A stretch of 64,000 nt of DNA from Balanoglossus misakiensis (lineage: Eukaryota > Hemichordata), in assembly GCA_040954595.2 (NCBI GenBank), contig CM082585.2, positions 12,524,001 to 12,588,000 on the forward strand. The letters are read 5' to 3'. Below the pieces are notes generated by a model that had not been told where the DNA came from, searched no databases, and saw only the letters and a program-made list of their open reading frames with translations. Positions within the stretch are counted from its first letter, which is position 1. Every line of letters begins with the position of its first letter. Below are positions 35,091-49,800 of this stretch, one piece after another. The translations under genes were made by a program, and so were the position numbers.

Positions 35091-36423
35091 CATATAAAAG
35101 CAGAGGTCCCCAATGGGCGATTCCTTTGCAGACAGATCACCAACTTAGATGTCCATGTTGCTTGAAACTTTGTGGCCATATTCGATCTCAATTTGTAACC
35201 ATGACGACAAAGTGCACATCGTTTTGATTCAAGATAAAGAACTTGCATAACATACGTGTTTATTGCTCAGTTTTAGTGACATCAATGCTGCCCTAGCCAA
35301 GGTTTCCTGTATTAGCATCAATGTAGCAGGGCTATGAATTCTTCATATCTTGTGTAAATTAATGTTAACATGAATACTAAGTTTAATTTGTCTCTGATCG
35401 ATGCTTTTGACGGACAATGTTGCCTCTATACGTAAAAAAGAACATAGTATCGATTGTACAGTGTGTTTTACACTTTGTATCATGATATGTCGTTTCAGGA
35501 TAAGTTAAAACTAAGTTTTATGTACGTTCATAAAAGATCTGAAATATGATTTCATAAATGTAAATGACATCAAGGAAAATAAATCTTTAGATATGTTCAT
35601 GAAAGTCGACATAACTATGCTGCACTCCCTCATTTGCATACATGCAAATGAGAATGGCTGGAATTGAATATACATGCAGAGCATACTTGTACAGGGATAT
35701 TAAATTTACATTTTAGGAAAGTTTAGCAGGGAATGGTTCAATAATTTATCACTGTTATAGTGACATTTGCGCAAATTTATGTAGGGAAAATATATTTAGA
35801 TTTAATCCCTGTATACCGACCAAATAATGAATCAAAAGGTGCATGTAATTCTGTGGTAAAATTGTGACAGCATTTCTTATAGTAGGTGAAAGTGTAATGT
35901 TAACAACTGCGAAGATGTGGTGTCCTTGTTGTAGACGAACTTGCGCAATCGCGAATGAATTAACCTATGGTCTGTGTGGCTGTTTATGTCCCTACTCAGA
36001 AAAAAATGTTTCGTTTCCTGTCCATCAATCCAACTGTTTGACAGCTTGACAAATGTACTGTTTGTCCAAATGAAATACTATTTACATATAGTCTGTCAAA
36101 TAATCAACAGCAATTTAAACAGAAAGAACCTTCATGTACGACACCTCTAAGATTAGGCCTTATTGATTAACAAATTGGCTTCGAGTCGGCTCTTCATTAC
36201 GTTCAAATTAGATTATTCCCAAACAAGTCAGAAACCAATAGTTCATAGTTTAGACTCCCCTTCACTGATCAAAACCATCTTTAGTTTTCCGAATGACGTT
36301 CACATAACTTAAACTGTGTATAAATAAACTGTTGCCAAAAAGGGCTGAAGTTTTGCGTCAGTGCAGGCCACCAATCCCAGACTAAAAATAAATATGTCCA
36401 ATTTTGTTCGCTGAGTGGGTTGT

Positions 36424-36443
36424 GGATGGATGGATGGATGGAT
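36424..36443 (+). repeat. (GGAT)n microsatellite
   Basis: Five GGAT units in the spacer. Confidence 0.85.
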
Positions 36444-39400
36444 AGTTAAACTGTGCATTTTTATAATTACACGTTCTAATGCTTTAGAAGAAATCAATAC
36501 ATTTTAGGAAACAACTCGTGTGCCACGAAGGAGGCATTGCCCTATACTATGATCTGAAGCATACATTTCAGTGGATATAGAGTTCTCTATTTGGAGACCT
36601 GTCGAATGATTCCATTAAAATCAAGTCTTATTAAGCACCAAACACAAACATATTTGACTATATAGAAGTAATAAATTAATATGCAAATATTAGCTTGTTA
36701 TTTAGACCCTGTTATCGATACGCGTGCTTAACTAAATTACAAATTTGCACAATTTGCAGTTGGAACACCCAAGACGGCCCTTCACTAATTCACTCATATG
36801 TCAGATTTGAAGTTACGGATTAATTATACCATGGACTAACGCATGGCAATATTATGATCGTTTGGTGTGGGCATTCCATCGAAATAAAAGTTTATTGTTG
36901 AGTATAATTAGCATATTAATATAAATAATGGTTAAAATTTAAAGCAAACAATTATATACCATGTTTTACGAGTTGTGCCGTGAAGAGAAAACTGTCGTAC
37001 GTTAAAAGTAATAAGAAGCACTCCTAGTCTGTATTTCAACGACGTCACGAGACTGATTAGTATCACATGGGCCTACACTGAAATTCACTGCAGTGGCAGT
37101 GTGTACTTGTATAAGCGACATGGTTGATAAGTGGTAGCTACTAACATGTATTTACCAAAGCCTATAGTCAAATGAATTGGCCATTTGCCATTTATTTTCC
37201 TAATATATCTTTGTAATCTCTTGTTATATATAGTCCCCCCAATCTGACTTTAGATTCAGTTAACATTAATTCTAACGTTCCAATGGGATTTCAGCTAATC
37301 ACTCCTGCATAGTTGGTGCATTTTGCATATTAGTGTGTTTAACAGTCAGCTCACCAGTGAGATTTAATTCATACGAAAAAGAAAAGAAAATGAATCTACT
37401 CACCGTAGTGAAATGAGCAAGTCAGAAATTCCTCCACATTATCAAATCAAAGCATGGAAGCTTTATCTTTGCAAAACACTTGTCCAAACGACAGTGAGTC
37501 AAGCAAGTGTCCGTCCTTGGCCACTGCTCATAGAGAAAGAGCAAATGGTTTATACGTTGACGACTGAGGCAAGACAGGGGTATACTCGCATAATTGGGGT
37601 GATTACTTTTCCATTGAAAGGCTTTCACTGAAATGTAATCACACTATTCAAATCTATATCAACAGAGGCAATTAGAAAGCAAAGCACGACTGGAAAAGGC
37701 CTCGCCACACAAATAGATTAACTCTGTGTGATTGTAATCGGAGGAGTCTACCCAGAAGGCCTTGCTGTACATTTTTTATGTGAAATATGTACTGAATCCA
37801 TGCAATAATGCACATTACTTATCATGCACCGCTACACATGTAATCGTGAATTGACAAACACTGATATGCATTTTGCTTATTTATTTACAAAATGCAAAAG
37901 TGAAATGGACTAGGTTTTAATAGAGGGAAAAGTTGAATAATCTTCCAGGCCAGAATAAAAGTTTCAGTTGCATGCAACTTCAAGTTTGTTGTAAATATAT
38001 TTATTGGCTTGCTACCTGTTCCTGGCCTCCATGACCAGTACAAACACCCATAGGCTGTTACTGATGGTGTTTTTTCAATTGGATTAGTGCATTATGCATC
38101 CATGCCAATGCTGTCTATTGACAGTAATTAAGTTTAACTGCCTGAACAGACCAAACTGCCTCAGATCGCCAGTCGTCACGTAAAAGCAATTTTATAGCAG
38201 TTTATGCGTGGTATCTAAACACACAATAGCAAGTCGAGCCAGTGCCTTGAATGGTCAGAATTTCTGATGTCATTTTAGTATGCCATGTATTCCAAGCAGC
38301 TGTTGCTATTAATTTAGACTCTTAGAGCGTCATTTGAATAATTGACATGGATTGAGTTGATCTGTAGAATGGCCCCTTTAAGGATTATAGTCCAGAGACC
38401 AGATACTTTGGATACATAAAAAAAAAAACAGTTTTCGCATGTGTGTGATTTCAGATTGCATCTGCGTGCGTTGAAGAACTAAGTAAGGCTATAAAAATAA
38501 TAAATCTTTCTAGTTTATGTGGTCAATTTTAGAACCCAGTTCATGTACTGGTTATATCCATTTTCATCTCTGCGACACCATAAAATACTACTTGCAAGTT
38601 GTTAAATTAAAACGGTATCAACTGCAACTTTATATACATCATGTTAAATGCCGCTATGACATGTATACGTTGAGTGCATGCATTTTGGGAAAAGACATCG
38701 TTCATATCAAAGGAAACCGTGTCTCTTGGCTGTCCAACCCAAATAATAATCTATGGAATCGATCCTTTAGCACAGAGTATGTTTTGTAAACTGTCGTAAA
38801 TTTCGAATCAAAGCCAAAATATTGCCAACGATGTTATTCCGAAAAGCACATTCCAAATTTCGAATATGGCAAATTATAGGACTACCATCGAATTTCGAAT
38901 TGGTGTTGGAAACGGGAGAAGGACTTACCTGGTGACTGGACACGTCAATGATACTTTGCAATGTGAAATCAGGTAATAACGACTTTACCAGGGTCCTTGA
39001 ACAGTTCTATCGGCATGAATAGCGACGCTGATTTACGACACCACACTTAAGACCTGCGATGTTGCCCACATATCAATCATCCAAGTTAATAATTCTAACC
39101 ATAACCTGACGGCGGATATGTAATGCTTCCTGTCAAAACTATTTCCACAAACACTAGATTTATTAGTGTGGTTTTTCAAAATCATAAATATTTTAGCCAA
39201 CGTATATACAGGTGCGATAAAAATTATAACATAGCTACTCGATATGTTTGTTTTATTTTTACTTTTGTTAATTGCAAAAAAAGAGCCTGCATTCAGGTAA
39301 GGTAATATTCTCCCTGACAAAGTTAGGTTGGCCATGAGCTAATATATCCTGAGTTGTAGCTGTGCAGTAACCCAAACATTTAAAGAAACCAAGGTCAACC

Positions 39401-39832
39401 TTGGACTCTGCAAAAAAACAATACGATTTTGTTTATTCAACTAATTCCTTTCATGTTTCAAAAATCTTCCCAAATAGAAATAACATATTGATTTGTCACG
39501 GAGCTAAGTTGAATTCAATGCGAGAGCACACATATTATGTCATCTGTGAGTGAGATCAAGAGTTAAAATAAAACGAGGTATATGTTAAATTGGATGAAAG
39601 AGGGCGCAAAGACAACGTGGTGATCTAGAATTAAAACTCAACAATGCTCACGAAATGTCAATTTTTTACTACTCCTAGGAACCTATACAACATACCAAAA
39701 TGTAAAGTAATTGGACAAGTAATTTCAGAATGGAAGATTTTTCGACAAAAAGGCAACATTTCCCCCAAAGTGAAAAGATTAAAATGACTTAGCAAACTTT
39801 GGTGATTTTGTCGTTTTTGGACATTTTTCATG

Positions 39833-39852
39833 TTTTTTTTTTTTTTTTTTTT
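39833..39852 (+). repeat. T20 homopolymer
   Basis: Twenty T in a row. It may be the A-tail of a minus-strand retrocopy or simple slippage; no retrocopy is recognised beside it. Confidence 0.85.
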
Positions 39853-42791
39853 ATGAAAATCTTCAAATGAGTAAAAAACACACAACAAAAAATTAAACAA
39901 CAAAAAAGAGGACTTTTATTTTCCACTTATTCTAAAAGACAAATAGACATTTCTGTAACATGAGAAGAGTACCCTCTGATCACTTCTACATTCACAATCA
40001 ACTTGACATACATTATTACATATCTGGTACAGCATCATGAGCTGAAAATGTTCACTTTCTGAAATGTTAACTACAAGCATAGAACACAGTAAAGAAATGT
40101 AAAGGTCATAGCTGCTAAATCATTCCACAAGTCAAAGGCAAATCAGACATGAAACTAGTCACAACACTTTTATGCAGGCTTAAAAAATGGAAGACAGGAT
40201 TTACTGACGTTTCTATTGAAATTTTATTTTTCAAAATTTGAATTTATTAATATGCATAGAATGATATGCTTGAAGCACTTCTACATATTACCATACACGT
40301 TCTATCACAGGTAAACATTATAACCCAGCATGGATTTCTAGATCAGCTCATGTTCTGACATATCTGAGAAATTACGCAACAAGAAACTGCCACAAAATGC
40401 TCAAATTTTTGGTGAGATGAATTGAAGGATACACAGTAGCACTCTATCAAGATTTTGGCAGAGTTTAGAATAATTATTTGACAACAATGCAAATGTAACT
40501 TATATTTAAAGAAGAAAAGGTTTTCTAAAAATTAAAGAAACATACTGCAAGGAACCTTTTGCAGAATTATGCCTTCCTAATTGACAGATTACATTAATAT
40601 TACTGATATTCTAATAAGGAGGAACATCAGAAGGTCATTTTAATAATGAACCCCCCCCCTCAATAAAATAAAATAATCTAGCATTATAAACAAACACATT
40701 GTATTGCAATGCAACATGATTCCATAAAACTATACTTTTTAATGTCTAAGCCCATACCAAAACACATTTTAAATACATGTATTATAATAAAATAGTGAAC
40801 AATTGAAAGCAGAAGTATACAAGTAAAGTTAAGAATCTGGCAGCTTTTTTGAAAATACAAAGAAATAAGAGAATGGGGAGAATGTACAGGTAATTTTGTT
40901 CACCTTCATCACCCTTTTGTTGTCTTGGTTACCCAAATCTGTCATTGCATCCATCTTATAGAGACATTGCTTTTCATTTTTGACCTGAAGTTTTGAGCAT
41001 TATCAGTTTTTATTTTCATGTTTGCTGAGCGGCACAGAATTTGGTTGAACAATGAAAACCTTCGTAAAACAATGAATACTCAATACCAGGATGTATAAAC
41101 TTGGTGGTATCAGTACATGGCAGGATAATTGTTTTGTAAAACAGTGAAACTTGTTTAAACATTGACAATATCATAAGCACAGAACACATATTTGTTGTGA
41201 TACACAAAATGAATATTTCCTCATACTCTGTATGTGTAAAACACATGATGTAATTAAATCTGTATCATTTGTGTAGATGCCTATGTTAAAATTATAGCAC
41301 ATGAAATATCTTCCTATACCAATTCAAATTCTAATCTGATTTCTACTTACTGCAGTATTTCTTTTTACAATTAAGCCTTTACAATAAAAAAATTTAGCAC
41401 AAAAACTTATTCAAATGAATGATGAGTAGTAATGATGCAGTTATTCCATTTTCAACACAATTTACAGAAAACGGGTCTCATTTGCATCAAAATTCAATAA
41501 ATTGCCACCTCTATTCTCTAATTAAACAGAACTCAACTTTCCTCAGCTGGATAAGCCATGGGTTTTATTTTAATGCATTAAAAGTAATATTAAAAAGTAC
41601 AAAATATTTGCTATTGTCATGTCATTGCATTTATATAATATAAATTTGTTGACAATACTACAATTAAAGAAGTGTGCAAATGTTTTTATGAGTTGGCATT
41701 ATTCCATGTGTTCTGCAAATTTGTTCGAAGGAGATGCCATTAATAATACATGTGACAGACAAGTGATGTGCAATTTTGAACAAATCACAATTGACATCTA
41801 AACAGAACATTTAAAAAGAAGACCAACAGTAGTACTTATTGGTTTGTGAGCCACCATTTTATTTCTTAAAATTAGCAAACAATTGTTATAGTATAACAAC
41901 ATCAGCACAGCATTTTGTAGAAACTTTTTTTCTTGTAGATGGGATAACCTGCACCATAGAAAAAAATAACGGAATAAAACCAAAATCCAGTAGTGAATGG
42001 GTTAAATTTTTTTGTAAAAAGTATCTACATAGCAGAGAATAGTATACAACGTCAAACAGTGCAGAAAAAATCTTTAGGATTTAGAGTGTAAAAAGCTAGA
42101 CACTGAAAGAAGAGCTATCATGAAAATATACAGGAAAACAAAAATCGTTAATAAAAAAAGCAATATATTTTCCTGTCATTGTTTTAACAGAACATGTTTG
42201 ACATCTGTGAAATGTGACTTGGCCAGTCAGTTTTTGTTCCAAAGCCATCCAATTATGAGTGCAGCTGAAAAGTGGTGACACTGGTTTTTAAAACTAGTAA
42301 TTAACTATGAAGGAAGCACAAAGATAAAGATTAACTGTGATTTATATAATTCTTCATGCATAACCTGTCAATTGGCTTACCAATTATTACAGAAATGGAC
42401 TGTTTCAGAATATCCCGCAAAGTAAGGGGTTGCTATGTTAAAACATAAAAAAAAAAAAATTATTATTCCTGCACTTGACAAAATAATATTGACTTATAAA
42501 ATGAATTTCTGAACTGTTTGACATCACAATGGCTGGACTAACCTGTAGTGCATTATAACAGTTTACGCTTTTGGCATCTTTATACTTCCTGCGTTTGCAG
42601 ACATTACCATCCGTCATACAATCAGATGCTTACTCCAAATTCTTAGTAATATTCATGAGACCCCTTTCAATATGACAGGCAGCACTGAATGATACTGAAA
42701 AGGTGTCCAAGAATTGATCAAGTCTTCAGTGGTCGCTTTAATACTGCATTGACTTTTATTCATGTTAGCTCACACATACAACTTGTTTTTT

Positions 42792-43803
42792 TTATTCCTG
42801 TGCAAATTTCGAGCTGTATGTTGCACTGCCAAGAACCTCCATCCACCTGAAATAGAACAATAAAGTAAAAATTGTAATTTAATTGGACCACAGTACAAGC
42901 AAAACCATTTGTGTAATTGAACAAAGACACTGTAATCCCATGCATATGCTTCATCATTTCGTCCATTCAACATTGCAGTAGGCCAGCATTCAGCATTTTC
43001 TTATACATGTTGGAGTCTGTTTTGGGGGTTTAGTGCATGTGGACTCATCAAAACAAACAAACAAACAAACAAACAAACAAACAAATTCAAGAAATATAAT
43101 TTTCTACCTTCCAAATGTGTATTCACTTTCGGCTCTGAAGAAGTAGACATGGGTTTTGAACTGAAGTTTGAAGACATAATCTTTCTGAATACCGTCCCTC
43201 TCTCCTGGCACACTTACAGTGTAACCTAAAAGTGGTAGACTGGCAAGTGGAAAATCATCCTGCAAGCAAAAAAAAAAACAAAGACATAAAATCAGAACTG
43301 AAATGGATATTCTGAATGTAACTCAGGGAAACCGGTCTTAACAATCAGGTTTATTATTTCTAGTAGTGTAAACTTGGGATATGTATTTTGCCAACATTTG
43401 CTGCTATGTAGTGTAGCACATGGACCCCCAAAAGGACATATCTGATTGAAGCTTAGCCACCGAAAGTCAGTCCATTCAATTTGCAGTATTTACTGACCAT
43501 ATCATAGATGTAACTTGTAAGGGCCATTTCCTTGCATGAGCCATGCATACTTTTACATTATTAATTGTCCCTAGCCCCTAAATGCAAAAGTAAAGTTGTC
43601 AGTCTGAATCTGTGCTCCAGCAATTCTCTCTACATTCTACAGGAGAGGGAAATGTATGTTATCAAGTACATGCTTAAAAGAAGAATAGAACTTACTTGGT
43701 ATGTTTTATAGAAGAATAAACAGAAGTTGGTGAAGACAACCCACAACTTCTGCCAACCATTACTGTTTTTGAACTTTCTTAGTAGATATCCACTGAGTTG
43801 GTT
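42792..43803 (-). CDS. FARP1/2: FARP exons encoding PH2 and the C-terminus
   Basis: Exons 43696-43803, 43108-43259 and 42792-42846. They encode [58 protein letters not shown] and [18 protein letters not shown], then TAA at 42792-42794. The stop overlaps an AATAAA, so that hexamer alone is unlikely to be the poly(A) signal. Confidence 0.92.
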
Positions 43804-46800
43804 CTAAATCGAAAGGAAAATTAACATAATGTGAGATATGACTACAAACAGGTTCAGTCATGCGACAAGTGCTTTGACTTCGTTTCAGTGAGTCACATGA
43901 GAAAATGAACCAATCATCAGCTGTCTCAATCACATGACAAATCTGTCCAATCAGGCCTGACTTGCCTCCACAGCTCTTGCATGGTCAGTCATGCTGACAC
44001 TGGTATTTCTATGCCAGCAGACATGCATTGTTGTGTTTGCTCTGTGGTGAGTCTGTCTTTCCAGAGATCCTCGCGGAGTCTGTACGTCTTCTTCCGACTC
44101 ATCCTGAGCATTCTCCGCATCAAAGGAAGCATCTGAGGAACCAATAGATTCCATGGATTTGTTTTGTTTCTGTGCCATCGCCATGGCTGTTTTGATATCC
44201 TGCAAGAAATCACAACAAATTTAGTCTTCATTTTAAGGTTGAGTTATATCCAAAATCAGTGTCACAAACAGTTAATATGGCTTGGTGCTTTGCTTCCTGT
44301 GATTTTTCTCCTAAGAACTGTAACAAAACTCATCTAATCTATCACACCGAAGTCGACTGATTTGTTAGCAATCTATTTTCCTGTAGACCAAGTTAAATGT
44401 CATGTGGTACTTTTGCAATGAGAAGATTCATACCGCCATCCATTTTTCTTTTTCTTGTTCAGAGCTTGCTGCCAACACTAACGTCTTGCTACCACCATAT
44501 ATGGTAAAGCAATAGGGTGATGACCTTTCCTGTTGACTGTTATCTTCAATCTACAGAAAGATTAAATTAAAAGTTTGCATTTCAGTGAAAATATAAATTA
44601 TGCTTTCCGGGATTGGTTTCAAATACCAGGACTTTAAAGAATTTTTTGGGAACATACAAACCCTGTGTTCTTTTAATGAAACTAAAATCATGATGATACA
44701 AAAAATACATTATGTGTTATATTGCTTACTTTCAATATATAAATTAAAACTTACCACGATTCCTTTCAGAGGAATCTGTCCATGAACTTTGAACTGGTTG
44801 GTTGCGGTCACACCCTTGCTGGTGTAGATTAACATATCAGAGAATAAGAAGAACATTCTCTGTTGATAACCTTTCCTTGACAATTTGTGAAGACATCCTT
44901 CTCTGATGAACTCCTGTATTGGGAATATGAAAACATTGGTGCATGACAGATTATGAAACACACTAACATGTCCGTGCTAAGAATATAATCATTATTACAA
45001 GTGCAGGGAAAACATTATTTAATCTCATCTGTTCACAATGAACCTAAGGTGAACCAATGGTAGTTAAAGTCACATTCCCTAAATTTACCCAGCAGAATGA
45101 CAAACATTGTCGAATATTGCCAGCTGCCAAATTGACTGAGATTCTTGACACATGTTGTTTAACCCTCTCACCACCATGGTTCAGTCAAAACCCATTGTTT
45201 TCTATGGTAAGGTTGGACCTCTAAAGAGGGAACTGGGGGTGATAGGGTTAAGCTTATAAATTAAACTACATCCTTAAAGTTAAAGTCTTACCCTGCTTGG
45301 TTGAACCAGATTCTCAACGCCGACCAAATCTCTCTGAAGTTCTGTCAGTTTTTGGAAATTTTCCAGTTTCTTCATACTTTCATGCACATGACTGGTTGCC
45401 TCGGTTACTTCTTCCAATGCAGCTGTTGTGCCAGAAATACAAACATCTGTTAGGTTGTTTTTCAGGTAACTTAGGCTATTGGTGAAATATTGCTCTGATC
45501 AATGAGCCTAACACTAATTTATTTTAGGCCAAACATTGAAATAAGAATGATATTGAATCTTTTTACTTACTTTGGCAGTTTTCATAATCAGCATGGCTTG
45601 CTGGGTAATGTTTCAGTAACCCTGACATACCAAAACAAAACAAACAAAAACTGAAAGTTGTTAATTTGTACAACAAACCATTAATGGTAAAATAATTTTA
45701 AATATGGTAATAAAAAAAATCAAATAATTTCAAATATTGTAAATAAAACAGAATCAAATCACTCACGTTCTAGGATGAGTTTATAGTGCAGCAGTCTTTG
45801 AACCGGTTTCAACAGGAATGTATTGAATGGAAGATAGCAGACTTTCTGGAGTTCAAATTCTTTGTAGACAAGTTCAAATTTCTTTGACCTTCTAGTTGCC
45901 ATCTCTAATTCTGTCAGAATTTCATCATGTTTCTGCATGTATCCTGTATACAACTGCAATAATATACATTATTTATAATAAACATTTTCATCAATGGACA
46001 GCCTAGGACCACAATAACGTGAAACATGCTCAAATAAAAGCAGTAACTTGTACTAAGATAGACTGGATATTCTAATCATTATTCACAACTGATAGACACC
46101 TTGCAACTGGCACCCCTAAGATCAACCAGAAAGTTGCTGGAGTAATCTAGCAGTTAACACACTCTCTAAATACCCTAGCAGCTCAAATAATCTGAATCGA
46201 CTCCCCAGCAGATCAAAGAGAGCGATTACCTGTCACCTATATGAAGACCACTGCTCTCTTTTTGGCTGTCCGGCAAATGCTGGGCAGTTACAAATGAACT
46301 TTCTTACAATTCTACACTGCATTGTTTTTTTTTAACTTTTTTTTTATTGGGATCAAACAACGGTGAACAAATACATTAAACACAAAAAATTACACATTTC
46401 CAGTTCCAAATATATGGTCAAGCAGTTACATAAGGTATTAGGGGTGACCATTTACCAATGTGTGCAGCAATTTTGGCATTAGCTCTCGCAATTTTTTCTT
46501 CAGTTTTATATACATTTTTAAGCTGCATAATAAAGCTTGTGATGTCTAAAGACATGTTGTCTAGTTTACATCTATAAATATACATGCGCACTTGCAAAGC
46601 TATGAAATTAACAATAATTTTCTCTTTGGGATCGCCAAAAATCATACATAGTTTCGAAGGTGGACAATTAAGTTTAAGTGGTCCCCCAAAAATAAAAAGT
46701 AAATTTCTCCAGAGGTCGGTGGTGCACTTACATGAGTAAAACAAATGTTCAAGAGACTCTATTTCAGTATTACACAAAGTACAATATGGAGATGGAAACT

Positions 46801-49800
46801 TCTGTGGATTAAACTTATTCAACTGTTTGTTTGTATAAAGAATGTTGTGGAGTAACTTAAATTGGAATACTCTGGACTTACTATCAATAGCTAATTTATA
46901 TATAAGCTCGTACATTTGTTTCCACTTTAAATCAAACATATTTGTGGCTTTTTCTAAAGTTGCTTGACTTTTCGGTACATCAACAATTAAATCGATAATG
47001 TTTTTCTTCAGACATTTTTTTGTCAATGACTCCAAAATAAGAGTGTTGTTATTTACAGAAATACAGACATCGTTTAAAGTTTGAGAAACATTCCGGTTCT
47101 TGAGAACCTCTGGAATTGAAAGTGTCAGACCCAACCACTTCAACTTATGATTTAAATTAAGACACTGCATTGTTTACTACTTGATCACTTATTACCTTAA
47201 TTTCCTTCATGTTTTTCTGCATAATATCACCAATCCTCTGATAATTCCCTTTCAGATGGGCATTTGATCGACCCTCCCTGAAACACAAACACAACAACAA
47301 AATTTAATACAAGAAGTCTAAAACACCACAGTACGTTAACATGCTCCTCTGTATTTTTGCCTAGTTGCTTTTTAAAATCAACTCACCATGTAGCTAAGCG
47401 TTGTTCCACTTCTTTGACAAATCCACAATGGAATTCATAGATAGGATCCAAGTTATTAAACAACATATCCAGAACCGAAGTGGGCATTCCAGTTTCTTTC
47501 ATTGCAGCTTTACGGAACCACTGTCGGAGAAAAATGGGTCATTCTACACAACATTCAAAGTCATAAAGGTTTACTTTCAAGTAAAAGTTTTTTCGGGTCA
47601 AATTTAACATCAAAGCAAATAAAATGTTGAAAATACTGAGTTACTGATATTGATTGACATCATAACCTAAACTTCCTGACTAAAGCTTTATTCATCAAAT
47701 GATATAACACTTCGGTCAAAAATTAATTCTTACCACAACGATCACTTCTAAGTCCTTGATGTATGTCCTCTCTGTTGTAAGGATTTCCTTGGCAATAAAG
47801 TAAGCCTTATCGGTTGGATGTCGCTTTAAAAGAAAAGTGCCACATTATTAGCTGTTTATTTACACCAATTTTCATTAATCTCAATTATTTATTGGTACTA
47901 ACTAGAAAGAAGTGCGATTTACCAACAATTCAATAGTTGAATGAGTCAAAGTGCTCTACTGAAATTCAATGACCATCACCAGTTGAAACCTTTCATCCCC
48001 ATTTCCCAACACAAAGACCATCCCAATACAAGGACCATATCATTAAAAACACTCAGGTAATTCCAAAGAGCTGTGGCAAATGGTGTGAATGGTTGTCATC
48101 TTAATTATCTGGCGTTACTTCTTGACCAAATAGTGTTTGGAAATGATTTGAGATTTTGAACTGATTCTTGTAACATTTCTGCACATCCAAACTTTTGTTT
48201 AAGGGGGAAGGAGGGAGGGCAAATGTAATTGGTTGCATTTTTCATCCCTTTTTCTTAATTATCCTCGGCTACAAAGTCTTAAAAAGACATTGAAAACAAT
48301 ATACATGTATTATAGCAGAGTTTTGTCACAACACTCATACAATCAACAATGGACTCTCTCAAATCCTCTAGGTTACTGCACTGATTCTCTGCTGTGCACT
48401 GAAAAATCTTCAGCCGTATTGGATCATATTGCAACCCAAATTGATGTGTATTATGTACATCATCTGATAATCTGCAAGAATTCCATCAAAGTTTACACAC
48501 AAATCTCTTTGAAATTCAGTAATAAGTTATGTATATTATCATTACCCATGCATAAGAAAACAACTCCCTTTCATGCAAATAACAGCTTTGAGAATTCATT
48601 ACATTTTGAAGCAAACATGGGAAAGTATGCAACCTGTTCATTATTAACCTTTGACCCTGAGAGTTATCTGCAAACACACACCAGCCAACACTTGCCATGA
48701 AAAGCACAGTCAAAAACTGTTCATGCATTAATTTACACCCAGCAAAATAAACAAAGTTGGGAATAATTAAAGGTACATGACATTGCAAATATACAGGCAA
48801 ATTATAACATAATTGTATGAAATTTATTTGAATCCATTATTATAATGATATTATGAACTTATCATGAATTTTCAGATTTGATCTTGTCATCACATATGAC
48901 CCTTTATGACTGCTATCAAATCTAGTAATTTGGTGGATCAAATTCATATGGAAAGAACAGCAGATGTGGGGAATATAATCCTTCAAAATGCAAACAATCT
49001 CTAAATCAAGTGTGGTTTAGGATGGGATAGCAATGTCAAGTTGAACTCTTTGAAGGGCTCAATCTATCCAGCCAGAACACAGGAAGGGATTATGTTAGTT
49101 GTACAAGGATAACCACAGTGTTAAGAGAGTTTTGCATAAAATTGCCTCATCTGCCATGAACTAACACAAGTAACACATTAAATTAGAACCCAGGTTTAGA
49201 GGCATACAAGAGAAAACATTATTCAAAATTGATCAAACACATTACATATGTACAATGTTTTGTTGATGTTTTCTTAATTTTGTTTCTATAAATCAAATCT
49301 TAAAGTTAAATGAAACACTGACGTGTTTATAAGTTAATTTGTGCATGAAATGAAAACCGTACATTTAAATAATCCACCAACTTCATTAATCTGTCAGGGT
49401 TTTAGTTCAACTATAAAGAGGTGCAGCAAAACGTCTCTGACTACCTTCAACAATTCAAGTCCTGATACCTTTCTCCTTGTTCCCTCTGTATCTTCCTGAC
49501 TTCCTTGGCTACCACCACCCTCATCAGAGATTGTCGTGTTGTGTACCGTCTTCACAGAACTAGTCACTGTGGTTGTCTCCACTGTGGTCTCCAACTTTGA
49601 AGGATTTGCATGTACAACAACTGTTGGAAGTTAAAGATATCCCCTCTTAACGTCACAAATCTGCCATCAACTCAAAATCATAATGGCATATCCTGGTCCT
49701 ATCATAACTGCTTTGGACGATTACCTTCTCATAATGGAACTTTTTTTTGGGGGGGGGGGGGAGGGAGGGATGAGACCAACTATATTGGATCCCATGGTTA

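Larger units (their letters stand above)
33649..42791. other. Spacer between cholinesterase 2 and the FARP gene; includes probable FARP 3' UTR
   Basis: About 9 kb without a recognisable gene. The low-coordinate side should hold the cholinesterase 2 promoter and 5' untranslated exon (acceptor near 33690). The side below 42792 is probably FARP 3' UTR on the minus strand; an AATAAA on that strand near 39916-39925 with a T-rich follow-on is one candidate end. Simple repeats are listed separately. Confidence 0.4.

Noticed and set aside
47159-47170. ATG near 47170 as the start of a 250-residue protein
   Set aside because: The ATG lies in the target-site duplication next to a 5'-truncated LINE, so it is accidental.
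48233-48700. 155-codon open frame on the plus strand
   Set aside because: It lies in a FARP intron, antisense to the gene, with no recognisable domain, no exon partners and ordinary AT-rich composition. I cannot support it as a gene.
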